Shown piece after piece: positions 32,268-41,128 of a stretch of 64,000 nt of DNA. The stretch spans positions 20,637 to 84,636 of the forward strand of contig JBJENE010000062.1 of NCBI GenBank assembly GCA_051880035.1. The letters run 5' to 3'. Both the position numbers and the translations under genes were made by a program. The notes beneath the pieces were generated by a model. The model was given only the letters and a program-made list of their open reading frames with translations, did no database searches and was not told the DNA's origin. Source of the stretch: Eshraghiella sp051880035 (GTDB lineage Bacteria > Bacillota > Clostridia > Lachnospirales > Lachnospiraceae). Every line of letters begins with the position of its first letter. Within the stretch, counting starts at the first letter, position 1.

Positions 32268-33032
32268 CTAATCTGTCAAAATATTCATATAGCTTCCGAG
32301 ATTTTTTTTCAGCTTTGCAAGAGACTTTGTATGTAACTGCGATACTCTTGATTCTGAAACAGATAAAACACTGCTTATTTCTTTCAGAGACATGTCCTCA
32401 TAATAATATAAGAGTACAACCTGTCTCTCTTTTTCCGTAAGGAGGTCCATTGCTCCCTGAATCATTTTGGTAAGTTCTTCTTTTTCTATAACTTTCTCAG
32501 GCTGTTCGAAGTGTGAGTTTCCTGTAGGATCCATACGCATCTCGCTGCCCTGCTCAACAAATTCATCAAGCGAAACCAGATTAGTTACCTTTGTCTGACC
32601 CTGCCATGCATAATATTCATCCACGGAAACCTCAAGTTCCGCTGCCAGTTCTTCGTCTGTAGCCGGTCTTCCCTGTTCCGTTTCAAATCTTGCATTGGCT
32701 GCATCTATTTTTTTCTGCTTTTGTCTTACAGAACGCGGTATCCAGTCCATTTTACGGATCTGGTCAAGAATTGCGCCTCTGATTCTAAGGCTTGCATATG
32801 TTTCGAATTTAACATTTTTGGCAGAATCGAATTTATCAATTGCATCTATAAGCCCGAAAATTCCATAGCTTACCAAATCTTCATATTCAACATTGTATCC
32901 GAGATACATACTCAGGCGTCCTGCAACCAGTTTTACCAACTGGGAATATTCGAGTATAATCTGCTCTCTTAATTGAGGGGTCTTACATTTAAAATAAGCT
33001 TCCCACAATTTGTTTCTGCCCTTCTCATCCAT
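32268..33032 (-). CDS. sigD: Flagellar sigma factor SigD (FliA/WhiG family)
   Basis: The 254-aa sigma-28 factor drives late flagellar and chemotaxis genes. Region 2 (LVKLVAGRLSMYLGYNVEYEDLVSYGIFGLIDAIDKFD...FETYASLRIRGAILDQIRKMDWIPRSVRQK) includes the classic IRGAILDQIRKMDWIPRSVR. Region 3 (RFETEQGRPATDEELAAELEVSVDEY) and region 4 HTH (LTEKERQVVLLYYYEDMSLKEISSVLSVSESRVSQLHTKSLAKLK) complete it. AGGGGTAATGATAC precedes the ATG. Its target promoter (TAAA-N15-TCCGATAT) occurs at 15757. The anti-sigma factor FlgM is not in the window. Confidence 0.96.
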   Translation of the reverse strand: MDEKGRNKLWEAYFKCKTPQLREQIILEYSQLVKLVAGRLSMYLGYNVEYEDLVSYGIFGLIDAIDKFDSAKNVKFETYASLRIRGAILDQIRKMDWIPRSVRQKQKKIDAANARFETEQGRPATDEELAAELEVSVDEYYAWQGQTKVTNLVSLDEFVEQGSEMRMDPTGNSHFEQPEKVIEKEELTKMIQGAMDLLTEKERQVVLLYYYEDMSLKEISSVLSVSESRVSQLHTKSLAKLKKNLGSYMNILTD

Positions 33033-33038
33033 GTATCA

Positions 33039-33317
33039 TTACCCCTGTTCTTCCACAGTATCGGTCTGAACATCCTCTAAGTTTTCCTCAGTTGATGCTT
33101 CAGCAACTTTAGGCTTTTCTTTAGTCTTAAATTTAATAAGTATAGCCCGAAAAATAAGTCCTATGATATAAAATCCAAGAAGTACAGACAAAATAATAAT
33201 GATTGATAATATGGTTCTGCTTGGATTAAGAATCATGACAATACTTATTACAAGTCCTGCCACCAGTGAAATAGTTGCAGGAAGATATTTGTATTCTCTT
33301 TCTATCTTTCGCTTCAT
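33039..33317 (-). CDS. Small membrane protein of the flagellar operon
   Basis: The 92-aa protein has two adjacent TM helices (YLPATISLVAGLVISIVMIL and TILSIIIILSVLLGFYIIGLIF) and an acidic cytoplasmic tail (EASTEENLEDVQTDTVEEQG). ATG at 33317 has GGGAG at proper distance; the frame to 33338 would start at TTG. It sits between cheD and sigD in the operon. Two-helix proteins at this site are common in Clostridia but I know no function. Confidence 0.65.
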   Translation of the reverse strand: MKRKIEREYKYLPATISLVAGLVISIVMILNPSRTILSIIIILSVLLGFYIIGLIFRAILIKFKTKEKPKVAEASTEENLEDVQTDTVEEQG

Positions 33318-33353
33318 TACATCAACTCCCGATATCAACCGCTTTTGTACTGC

Positions 33354-33836
33354 TTAAATCGTCTTCGGTTCTTTACCTACGGATTTAATCAGAAGACTTC
33401 CGTCTTCGGCATAAAACTCTATGGTCCGGCCATAATTCAGTCCCACATCCTCGGCAATTATTGAGATATTATTATTCTTCAATGTCGTTCTTGCCGATTC
33501 AATATTATTATCTCCTATATTCAGGCTGGGAAGGCTTGCACTGTTGGCCACGGAGAACATCTTGGCTCCTCCTGCTATTTTGGCAACCATCCTTGTCCTT
33601 CTTGCCCCTAATTCTTCCATCCGGCGTATTGTTTCCATAATTCCGGTATCTCCGAACTTGGCAATATTCTGATTATTTTTAATTCTTGTACTGTCCGGCA
33701 GCATGAAATGTACCATTCCGGCTATCTTAGCAACAGGATCGTAAATACACGCTCCGATACAAGAACCCAGTCCCAAAGTAGTCAAAGCTTCAGGAGCTTT
33801 GCAGATATTCAAATCTGCCATACCTACTTTTATCAT
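33354..33836 (-). CDS. cheD: Chemoreceptor glutamine deamidase CheD
   Basis: The 160-aa enzyme deamidates Gln residues of receptors and is held by CheC. Catalytic Cys lies in TLGLGSCIGACIYD, His in GMVHFMLPDS, and Thr in the RRTRMVAKIAGGAKMF region. Length and order match Bacillus and Thermotoga CheD. It follows cheC by 28 bases. The ribosome site (AGAGATGTAAAGCT) is modest. Confidence 0.96.
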   Translation of the reverse strand: MIKVGMADLNICKAPEALTTLGLGSCIGACIYDPVAKIAGMVHFMLPDSTRIKNNQNIAKFGDTGIMETIRRMEELGARRTRMVAKIAGGAKMFSVANSASLPSLNIGDNNIESARTTLKNNNISIIAEDVGLNYGRTIEFYAEDGSLLIKSVGKEPKTI

Positions 33837-33864
33837 AGCTTTACATCTCTATTCGCTGAATTTC

Positions 33865-34479
33865 CTACATTCCCAATGAGGAGAGAATCACATCATATGA
33901 TTCCAGTTCCGGAACCATAACGAAATAACCGTTTATAAAATCATTCTCTCCGAACTGTGTCTCAATCAATAATACTTTTTCACCAATCTTACTGTATTCA
34001 ATTGCCGGGACACTTAAAATTGCTCCTGCCATATCAATTGTCATAGCAGGTACGGACGCATTAATGGAAAGTCCGGTGAGTCCTGACAGGGCTGAAAGAT
34101 ATGCACCTGTAATTATGTTTCCGATTTCCTTTAATGCGGAAAGCTCCATTTCATCAAAGTCAGCTCCTTTATTATCATCACGGCCCATAAGGACATGCAG
34201 AAGATTACATGCTGACTTTTCGTGTAAAAGGAACATCATCATTCCGTTAATATCACCATCGAGTCCAAGCATAATTCCGATAAGAACCGTTTCCTCAGAA
34301 CCTACGGCATCAGCAATATTTTTAAAAGGAACCAGTGCAACCTTAGGTACGCCCATATCAATTTTAAGATTAAGTAACTGGGCAAGTGCTGTGGTAGCAT
34401 TACCTGCACCTATATTTCCGATTTCCTTTAAAACATCATACTGGATATCATTAAGCTCGTCTAATATTATTTTTGCCAT
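33865..34479 (-). CDS. cheC: CheY-P phosphatase CheC
   Basis: The 204-aa protein has two copies of the phosphatase motif: VLKEIGNIGAGNATTAL near the N-terminus and ALKEIGNIITGAYLSAL in the second half, each with the Glu and Asn pair that attacks CheY-P. It partners with CheD, encoded next. ATG at 34479 (MAKIILDELND) has AAAGGA upstream; the longer frame starts at TTG. Activity is low in Bacillus CheC unless bound to CheD, giving adaptation feedback. Confidence 0.95.
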   Translation of the reverse strand: MAKIILDELNDIQYDVLKEIGNIGAGNATTALAQLLNLKIDMGVPKVALVPFKNIADAVGSEETVLIGIMLGLDGDINGMMMFLLHEKSACNLLHVLMGRDDNKGADFDEMELSALKEIGNIITGAYLSALSGLTGLSINASVPAMTIDMAGAILSVPAIEYSKIGEKVLLIETQFGENDFINGYFVMVPELESYDVILSSLGM

Positions 34480-34511
34480 TTTATCATATCCTTTCAATGC
34501 AAAATCAGGTT

Positions 34512-34991
34512 CTATGCCTGCTCTCCGTCTGAAATAACTGCGCTAATATTAAGAAGTGATATAAGCTCATCGCCGTATTTTCCTACGGCTCCGATATAGC
34601 TTTGTCCGCTCTGCAAAGGATCTGAAGATGTCACATTGTTTTTTTCAATCTGATCCTCTTCCAAAGTTACCACTTCCTTAACGGAATCTACGATAAAACC
34701 TACTGTTGCCTGCTGTTCCGGCTTAAGAATAATAATTCTTGTAGCTCCTGTAACTTCATCATCTTCAAGACCGAATTTCTTACGAAGACTCATAACCGGT
34801 ACTATTTCTCCACGCAGGTTAATTACGCCTACAAAATAATCCTGGGATTTCGGAACTCTGGTGATTTTCTGCATTCTTACGATATTATCAATATACTTAA
34901 TTCCGATACCATACTGCTCATTACCGAGTCTGACTACAATATACTGTTTGGCTGCGGTATCATTATTCTGCTGTGTTGCTATTGCTTCCAT
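34512..34991 (-). CDS. cheW: Chemotaxis coupling protein CheW
   Basis: The 159-aa SH3-like scaffold protein connects receptors to CheA. Conserved motifs are YIVVRLGNEQYGIGIKYI, RVPKSQDYFVGVINLRGEIVPVMSLRKKFG and TVGFIVDSVKEVV. ATG at 34991 follows AGGAGGGCGAAT exactly; the frame upstream is not CheW-like. It follows cheA by ten bases. Confidence 0.97.
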   Translation of the reverse strand: MEAIATQQNNDTAAKQYIVVRLGNEQYGIGIKYIDNIVRMQKITRVPKSQDYFVGVINLRGEIVPVMSLRKKFGLEDDEVTGATRIIILKPEQQATVGFIVDSVKEVVTLEEDQIEKNNVTSSDPLQSGQSYIGAVGKYGDELISLLNISAVISDGEQA

Positions 34992-35001
34992 ATTCGCCCT
35001 C

Positions 35002-37065
35002 CTATACAATTGCATTGGCATCAATAATCAGAGCCACATCTCCGTCACCAAGAATGGTAGCGCCGCTTATCATCTTATTGATACGAATATATTTTCCAAG
35101 AGATTTAATAACGATTTCCATCTGTCCAATCAGGCTGTCCACAACAAGACCTGCCTGCTTGTCACCCTTCTTAATGATTACAACCGTTAAGCTCTCTGCA
35201 TCTTCCATTGCATCAGGTACATCCAGAAGCTTTGCAAGACGAATCAAAGGAATAACCGTTCCTCTAAGGGTAATTACTTCCTTGCCCTGAACATGTTTTA
35301 CATCGGTTAAAGGAATATCTTCCACCGTCTGAATGGAACCAAGTGAAATAGCATACTGTTCCTTGCCGATTTGAACCATAAGAGCCTGAATAATGGCAAG
35401 TGTAAGCGGAAGTCTTATAATAAATGTACTTCCTTCTCCAAGAACACTATGGCACTCTACATCACCGCCGAGGGCTTCAATCTTAGACTTAACAACATCA
35501 AGTCCCACACCTCTTCCTGAAACATCGGAAATCTTTTCGGCAGTTGAGAAGCTTGGTCTGAACAAAAGATCAATAATTTCCTTCTCGGTCATCACTTCTG
35601 CCTGTTCAGGTGTGATTGTTCCTTTCTCAAGGGCTTTATTTTTAACCTTCTCAGTATCGATACCGTTACCATCATCACGGACTTCAATTACTACATTATT
35701 ACCGTCCTGATATGCGTCAAGGAAAATAGAGCCTGTCTCATCCTTGCCTCTTTCTCTTCTGACTTCGGCTGATTCAAGACCGTGGTCGGCAGAGTTTCTG
35801 AGAAGATGCATAAGAGGGTCTCCGATTTCATCTATAACAGTTCTGTCAAGCTCGGTATCTTCACCGGTCATATACAGTTCCATCTTTTTATTAAGCTTTT
35901 TACTTAAATCCCTGATCATTCTCGGGAATCTGTTAACAACAGTCTCAATAGGAACCATTCGTACATTCATGACAGATTCATGAAGATTTGTTGTAACACG
36001 CTCCAGATATTCAATCTGCTCATTAAAGCTCTGGCTGTGCTGGATTCCTTCGGCTGCATTGGATGCAACAAGTCCGTTCTTGGCGATAATAAGCTCACTT
36101 ACAAGATTCATAAGAACATCAAGTTTCTCAATATCAACCCTTACTGAACGGTTGACAACAGGTTTTGATGTGCTCTTTGACTGTGTCTGTGCAGGTCTGT
36201 GTTCATCCTTAGCTGAGGCCTGTACCTGTGCAGGACCGTTTTCTTTAACATCTTTGGATGATGTATTGCTTTCCGCTTCTTCAGAGATAACAATCTGCTC
36301 ACCGTATGCATCCCTGATTTCAGATACATTCTTAACAACCGCAAGTACCTTATCAAGCGATTCTTTACTAATAACAAACATGCTGAAATCAAGGTCAAAT
36401 TTCTCATCTTCAATATCCTGCGTTGACGGAATTGATTTAATAACCTCTCCCACCTCTTCAAGAGACTTAAATACAAGAAATGCCCTGGCTGCTTTTAATA
36501 TACAGTTAGGATCCACATGCACAGTTACACCGTATACATTAAGACCTTTTTTACCGGCTTCGATAATTGCATGCTTTTCAAAATCGGCAAATTTAACATC
36601 TTTAAAACTATCTGCCGCTTTGTCATCCGCCTTTGGTGCCTCCTGTTTGTCCGGCTCCTTTGCCTGTTCCTGTGAACCGGCCTGTCCGTTAAGGAAGTCG
36701 TTTAATAATTTGATGATAGGTTCATTATCATCCGTTCCTTCGTCCTGGGAATTAATAATATTATCCAGGTAAGTTTCCAAAGCATCAAGGCACTGGAATA
36801 ATGTATCTACCAGATCGGAAGTTACTTTCATCTTATCATTCCTGATTTCTGAAAATACATTTTCCATATTATGGGTAAGATTCTGCATTCTCTTATAACC
36901 CATGGTTCCTGCCATTCCCTTAAGGGAATGTGCCGCACGGAAAATCTCATTGATTGTGTCCTTGTTTTCCGGCTCTTTTTCCAACACAAGAAGATGCTCA
37001 TTCAGATTCTGAAGATGTTCTCTTGTCTCCTCAACAAAAATTTCAAGATACTGGCTAACGTCCAT
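35002..37065 (-). CDS. cheA: Chemotaxis histidine kinase CheA
   Basis: The 687-aa kinase has P1 with phospho-His46 in FRAAHSLKGMAGTMG, a P2-like CheY-docking region (about 155-270), the P3 dimer helices (DIEKLDVLMNLVSELIIAKN), a P4 GHKL ATPase (N box HLLRNSADHGLE, G1 RDDGNGID, G2 GRGVGLDVV) and a C-terminal CheW-like P5. It phosphorylates CheY and CheB in response to receptors. I prefer the ATG at 37065, which overlaps the cheB stop as TGATG, over the GTG at 37068; GGGGGTAT lies upstream. Confidence 0.97.
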   Translation of the reverse strand: MDVSQYLEIFVEETREHLQNLNEHLLVLEKEPENKDTINEIFRAAHSLKGMAGTMGYKRMQNLTHNMENVFSEIRNDKMKVTSDLVDTLFQCLDALETYLDNIINSQDEGTDDNEPIIKLLNDFLNGQAGSQEQAKEPDKQEAPKADDKAADSFKDVKFADFEKHAIIEAGKKGLNVYGVTVHVDPNCILKAARAFLVFKSLEEVGEVIKSIPSTQDIEDEKFDLDFSMFVISKESLDKVLAVVKNVSEIRDAYGEQIVISEEAESNTSSKDVKENGPAQVQASAKDEHRPAQTQSKSTSKPVVNRSVRVDIEKLDVLMNLVSELIIAKNGLVASNAAEGIQHSQSFNEQIEYLERVTTNLHESVMNVRMVPIETVVNRFPRMIRDLSKKLNKKMELYMTGEDTELDRTVIDEIGDPLMHLLRNSADHGLESAEVRRERGKDETGSIFLDAYQDGNNVVIEVRDDGNGIDTEKVKNKALEKGTITPEQAEVMTEKEIIDLLFRPSFSTAEKISDVSGRGVGLDVVKSKIEALGGDVECHSVLGEGSTFIIRLPLTLAIIQALMVQIGKEQYAISLGSIQTVEDIPLTDVKHVQGKEVITLRGTVIPLIRLAKLLDVPDAMEDAESLTVVIIKKGDKQAGLVVDSLIGQMEIVIKSLGKYIRINKMISGATILGDGDVALIIDANAIV

Positions 37066-38216
37066 CACGATACCCCCACGTTCTTAATAATACTTTCTGC
37101 TATTTCATCAAGTGATTTTACTTCATCAGACAATCCTGCCTCCGCCACGGTTCTTGGCATTCCGTACACCACGCAGCTTTCGGCGCTCTGACTGATTACA
37201 TGAATATTTTTATTGGATTCCGACAGTGATTTGATTCCTTTGGTTCCGTCCGAACCCATACCTGTCATTACTACACAGGTAATCTCATCAAAATCGGTAT
37301 TCTTAAGTGAATCATACATTATGTTGGCACATGGTTTAAGTCCTTCAACCGGAGGTACATCATGATATTTGATTATGTACTCTCCGCCCTGCTTTTCAAC
37401 CCGGATGTGCATTCCTCCCGGAGCAATATACACATGCCCCTTCCTGATAGGCTCTCCGTCAACCGCCTCGCTGACTTCGATTTCACTTAATGCATTAAGT
37501 CTGGATGCCAGAGATGCCGTAAATCCTTTAGGCATATGCTGTACAAGTACCACTCCTGCATCAAGGTTTCCCGGTAAAAGCGGAATTACCTGCTGAAGTG
37601 ACTTAGGTCCGCCGGTTGAACATGCCATGGCAACAACTTTGGTCATGTTCTTTTTATTCTTGACAGAACCTCTGACCGGCTTACCGGCATCCTTAGTGGC
37701 TGCCGTCTCTTCCTTCCGGCTGTTATCGGTAATCTGCACTTCGGATTTCTTCCTGCCGTGGGATGATTTGTGCCTGTTGCCCGCAGAAGCAAGATTCTTC
37801 TTATTAAAATCTCCTCCGGTAACCAGCTCAATCATACGGAGCATATTGGTGCGGAATCCCTCGCCTTTTACTTCATAAAAATTCTCAGGTTTGGTAACAA
37901 AATCCAACGCCCCAAGCTCAAGTGCCCTGATTGTCTCCTTGGCACCTTCCTTGGCCATTGTGCTGACAACCACAACCGACTCTTCCATATGGTTCTTCTG
38001 AAGCATTTCAAGCATCTCCAGACCATTCATCTTCGGCATATTAATATCAAGAATAACAAGATCATAATATCCCGGATGGCTTACGAGTCTGTCAAAGCCT
38101 TCTACACCATTGGCGGCATAATCCAACACTTCGTATTCACTGTCAGCTTTTATTATATCAGATATAACTCTTCTCATGAGTGCAGAATCATCAATTATCA
38201 AAAATTTTCTGCCCAT
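37065..38216 (-). CDS. cheB: Protein-glutamate methylesterase CheB
   Basis: The 383-aa protein has an N-terminal receiver domain (phospho-Asp57 in LVILDINMPKMNG; KP at FVTKPENF), a Lys/Ser-rich linker (about 130-185), and the C-terminal methylesterase with catalytic Ser in ACSTGGPKSLQ, His in VQHMPKGF and Asp in TGMGSDGTKG. It removes methyl groups from, and deamidates, receptors. AAGGAGGCGGTAAA precedes the ATG. The partner methyltransferase gene cheR is not in this cluster. Confidence 0.97.
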   Translation of the reverse strand: MGRKFLIIDDSALMRRVISDIIKADSEYEVLDYAANGVEGFDRLVSHPGYYDLVILDINMPKMNGLEMLEMLQKNHMEESVVVVSTMAKEGAKETIRALELGALDFVTKPENFYEVKGEGFRTNMLRMIELVTGGDFNKKNLASAGNRHKSSHGRKKSEVQITDNSRKEETAATKDAGKPVRGSVKNKKNMTKVVAMACSTGGPKSLQQVIPLLPGNLDAGVVLVQHMPKGFTASLASRLNALSEIEVSEAVDGEPIRKGHVYIAPGGMHIRVEKQGGEYIIKYHDVPPVEGLKPCANIMYDSLKNTDFDEITCVVMTGMGSDGTKGIKSLSESNKNIHVISQSAESCVVYGMPRTVAEAGLSDEVKSLDEIAESIIKNVGVS

Positions 38217-38235
38217 TTTACCGCCTCCTTTTTAA

Positions 38236-38985
38236 TCAGGAGTTTTTCAGACTTCTTTTTTTGCGTTCTTCTTCAAATATGTAACGGATAAGCATTTCCC
38301 TGTAGTTTTGTGATATGTTCAAAAACTCAATTCTGTGCTCATACCGGTTCTGGAAATCCTGTACCTCAAAGGACATGATAACCGTAGCCGGAAGTCTGAA
38401 TTTAATTTCTTTATCTCCTAAAATAATACTGAAAATAACAAGTATTTTATGGCCTTTTTTAACCAGCTTTTTGCCTACCATCCGCATTCCGCCGCCACTT
38501 ATGTCCAGTGTGGTGCCGGGAGTATAAATATCCATATCTTTAAGATGCTCAGGAAACATTTTGGTACTGATTATTTTATCATAATCCATTTCGGCAAGCT
38601 CAATATAACTGATGCTCAGTGTTTTTTCCAGACGAAAATACTGTCTTCTCTGATATTTCTGAAGTTCAGTCGTAAGCTTGATTTCCATTGTGTATATGTT
38701 TCCTGCTTTATATCTGTCCACAATAAGAATCCTGCTTTGATACAGACCCTTTGACGAATAGAAAAAAGCATCGTAAAGCTGGCCCTTGGAAAGAGGGATA
38801 AGTCTTCCTCTCAGTACCGGCATGGCTACTTTAAGATTTCCGTCCTCTGTAAAATCAAACAACTGACTGACATATACATTTGGCTTTTTACCTTCTTTTT
38901 CCTCTTTTGGGGATAAAATATCACGAATGTCGATTTTATTTCCTTCTGCAAGCAATTTCGAAATCATGTCATGCCTCGCTTTCAC
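38236..38985 (-). CDS. PilZ-domain flagellar brake protein (YcgR family)
   Basis: The 249-aa protein joins an N-terminal YcgR-like domain (VYVSQLFDFTEDGNLKVAMPVLRGRLIPLSKG) to a C-terminal PilZ domain. The c-di-GMP-binding signature is present: QRRQYFR (RxxxR type) and DISGGGMRM (D/NxSxxG). When loaded it should slow the motor or bias switching by contacting MotA/FliG. It begins with GTG at 38985, directly after the flhG stop, with AGGAGAAGATAA upstream; ATG at 38967 is a less favoured alternative. Its place beside cheB and flhG supports a motility role. Confidence 0.88.
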   Translation of the reverse strand: MKARHDMISKLLAEGNKIDIRDILSPKEEKEGKKPNVYVSQLFDFTEDGNLKVAMPVLRGRLIPLSKGQLYDAFFYSSKGLYQSRILIVDRYKAGNIYTMEIKLTTELQKYQRRQYFRLEKTLSISYIELAEMDYDKIISTKMFPEHLKDMDIYTPGTTLDISGGGMRMVGKKLVKKGHKILVIFSIILGDKEIKFRLPATVIMSFEVQDFQNRYEHRIEFLNISQNYREMLIRYIFEEERKKRSLKNS

Positions 38986-39870
38986 TTATCTTCTCCTGTT
39001 AAAACCGAATACCCTTGCAAAGAATCCGGCAACGCCCTTTTTCTGCTGTGGTACATACTCTTCTTCCTTAATAAGTCTGCCGCATATTCCTTCAAATGCT
39101 TTTGCAGACCCGGAAGACGGATATGCGATTGATACCGGAACCTGTTTCATAACTGCTTTGGATATTGCGCCGTCCTGAGGAACTGCACCCAGATATCCAA
39201 GCTGTATACCTAAGAATCTTTCAACCACGGTAGACAATTTCTCATAAATGCTCCTGCTTTCACTTACTGCATGAACTTTATTGGCCACCGTCATTATCTT
39301 GGTACCCGTTCTGTCAAACCCCGGATACATGCTTAATGCCTTAAGAAGTGCATATGAGTCCGTTATTGAAGTAGGTTCGGGTGTTGTAACCAGCAATACC
39401 TCCGGGCTTGCCGTTACAAATTCCAGAACCGCCGGTGAAATTCCTGCTCCTGTATCAACAATTATAACATCAGCCATGTTTTCAAGTTCAGACATTTTAT
39501 AAATAAGCCTTTTTATCTGCTCATTATCCAGATTGACAAGCCTTGCAACTCCCGAGCCGCCGGATATAAACATAACTCCGTCCGGACCCTCCGTAATTAT
39601 TTCTTTCAGTTCTTTACCTTTAAACATTAAATCCGCTAATGTATATTTGGGAATGACACCGAACATTACTTCTATATTGGCAAGACCGAAGTCCGCATCA
39701 AAAATAATTACCCTTTTGCCCTGTTTTCTGAATTGGAGTGCAAGATTAATGGACAGACTTGATTTGCCTACGCCGCCCTTCCCGCTGGTAATCGTAATTA
39801 TTCTGGAATTGGAAACATTAATCTGATTCTGCTGTTTAACTATATCTCTTAACCTTGCTGCCTGGTCCAT
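38986..39870 (-). CDS. flhG: Flagellar number/placement ATPase FlhG (MinD-like)
   Basis: The 294-aa ParA/MinD-type ATPase has the FlhF-activating N-terminal motif DQAARLRDIV, the deviant Walker A SGKGGVGKSS, switch I DADFGLANIEVMFG, and Walker B VIIVDTGAGIS. A C-terminal basic/amphipathic tail (GVAGFFARVFGFNRRR) is the membrane-targeting sequence. It stimulates FlhF GTPase activity and limits flagellar number; gene order flhA-flhF-flhG is the normal one. Confidence 0.95.
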   Translation of the reverse strand: MDQAARLRDIVKQQNQINVSNSRIITITSGKGGVGKSSLSINLALQFRKQGKRVIIFDADFGLANIEVMFGVIPKYTLADLMFKGKELKEIITEGPDGVMFISGGSGVARLVNLDNEQIKRLIYKMSELENMADVIIVDTGAGISPAVLEFVTASPEVLLVTTPEPTSITDSYALLKALSMYPGFDRTGTKIMTVANKVHAVSESRSIYEKLSTVVERFLGIQLGYLGAVPQDGAISKAVMKQVPVSIAYPSSGSAKAFEGICGRLIKEEEYVPQQKKGVAGFFARVFGFNRRR

Positions 39871-39894
39871 CTTAACCTCCCTGTTCCAATCTTA

Positions 39895-41127
39895 TCAGGC
39901 TCCGCCCAATATATTTTTTGCAAGCTTCTGTACATCCACGGTCTCAATATCATCCGGAACATTCTGTCCGCAAGTCGTATAAGACAAAGAAGCTTCTGTA
40001 TAAAGTCTTATATTAAGTATATTCCCAAGGGAAGTTGTTTCATCCAGTTTGGTAAATAAAAGTTTATATCCCTTAAGTTCCTTGTATGCATCACATATGC
40101 TGACAAGATCCCTGTATTTGGTGGTTACACTTAACACCAGGAAAATCTCCACATCCACATCGATTTCCGAATTCTTAATTCCGTTAATCATCTCGATAAT
40201 TTCGTTGCGCTGTTCTTCATTTTTGTGGGAGCGTCCTGCCGTATCCACAAAAATCATCTGATAACCGGAAAGTTCTTTAACCGCATCATTAAGCTCCGAC
40301 GGTGTATAAATTACATTGACAGGTACATCCAGAATGCTTGCATATGTATTAAGCTGCTCAACCGCCGCGATTCTGTATGTGTCAGAAGTAATCATTCCGA
40401 CTTTAACGCCTTTATTAAGTTTGAAATCGGAAGCAAGTTTGGCAATTGTGGTAGTTTTGCCCACGCCTGTCGGTCCTATGAAAAATACGACTTTCTTTCT
40501 TCCGTCATTTTCAAGAATTGATGCTTCTCCCAATTTGAGAATGATTTTCTGGTATACGGATGCAAGAATGCTGTCCAGATTTGATTCTTTTTTGAGAGAA
40601 TTCTCTATATCATTTATTATGGAGTTGGCATATTTTTCATCAACTTCATTATCAAGCATTTTTTTGTAAATCAGTTTTAGCGACTTAAAATTGGCATTGT
40701 TCGGAGTTTTGGACCGGCCTGTCTGCTCATTTTCGGTTGAAGGTTTCTCTTCTTCCTTGGCCATCTGATTCCGAATCATGTCGTGAAGGCTGTCAAGCTT
40801 CTGTTCAATTGCCTCACTTGTCTGTTTTTTAACAGGTATACGAACCTCTTCATCCGCCCTTAAGTCAAGCTCAGGTTCAGCGGCGGTCTTTCTGACTGCA
40901 GTCTCCGCCTCATTCCTGAAGGTGTTTTTTCTGCTGTTAACCTTCTGGATAAATTCCTTTTCCTCAAGAGCCGCAGTTATCTCCACATAATCTTTCTTAA
41001 ACAGTCTTGCAAGCCCACGCTGCTTCATGTTTTTGACATTAAGAACAACTGCGTTAGGTCCCAATTCTTCTTTAGCTTTAAGTACCGCTTCGGTTTCATT
41101 ACTTCCCGTATACTTCTTCACTATCAT
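39895..41127 (-). CDS. flhF: Signal-recognition-like GTPase FlhF
   Basis: The 410-aa protein has a variable basic N-terminal B domain, an N domain, and an SRP-type G domain: P-loop FIGPTGVGKTTTIAKLA, DTYRIAAVEQL, DTAGRSHKNE and the guanine motif TKLDET. It recruits early flagellar parts to the assembly site. It begins one base after the flhA stop region (41129), so translation is coupled; no strong ribosome site is visible. Confidence 0.96.
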   Translation of the reverse strand: MIVKKYTGSNETEAVLKAKEELGPNAVVLNVKNMKQRGLARLFKKDYVEITAALEEKEFIQKVNSRKNTFRNEAETAVRKTAAEPELDLRADEEVRIPVKKQTSEAIEQKLDSLHDMIRNQMAKEEEKPSTENEQTGRSKTPNNANFKSLKLIYKKMLDNEVDEKYANSIINDIENSLKKESNLDSILASVYQKIILKLGEASILENDGRKKVVFFIGPTGVGKTTTIAKLASDFKLNKGVKVGMITSDTYRIAAVEQLNTYASILDVPVNVIYTPSELNDAVKELSGYQMIFVDTAGRSHKNEEQRNEIIEMINGIKNSEIDVDVEIFLVLSVTTKYRDLVSICDAYKELKGYKLLFTKLDETTSLGNILNIRLYTEASLSYTTCGQNVPDDIETVDVQKLAKNILGGA

Positions 41128-41128
41128 T

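Noticed and set aside
36141..36476. Minus-strand 111-codon frame within cheA
   Set aside because: Overlapping shadow of the cheA linker with no recognisable protein features.
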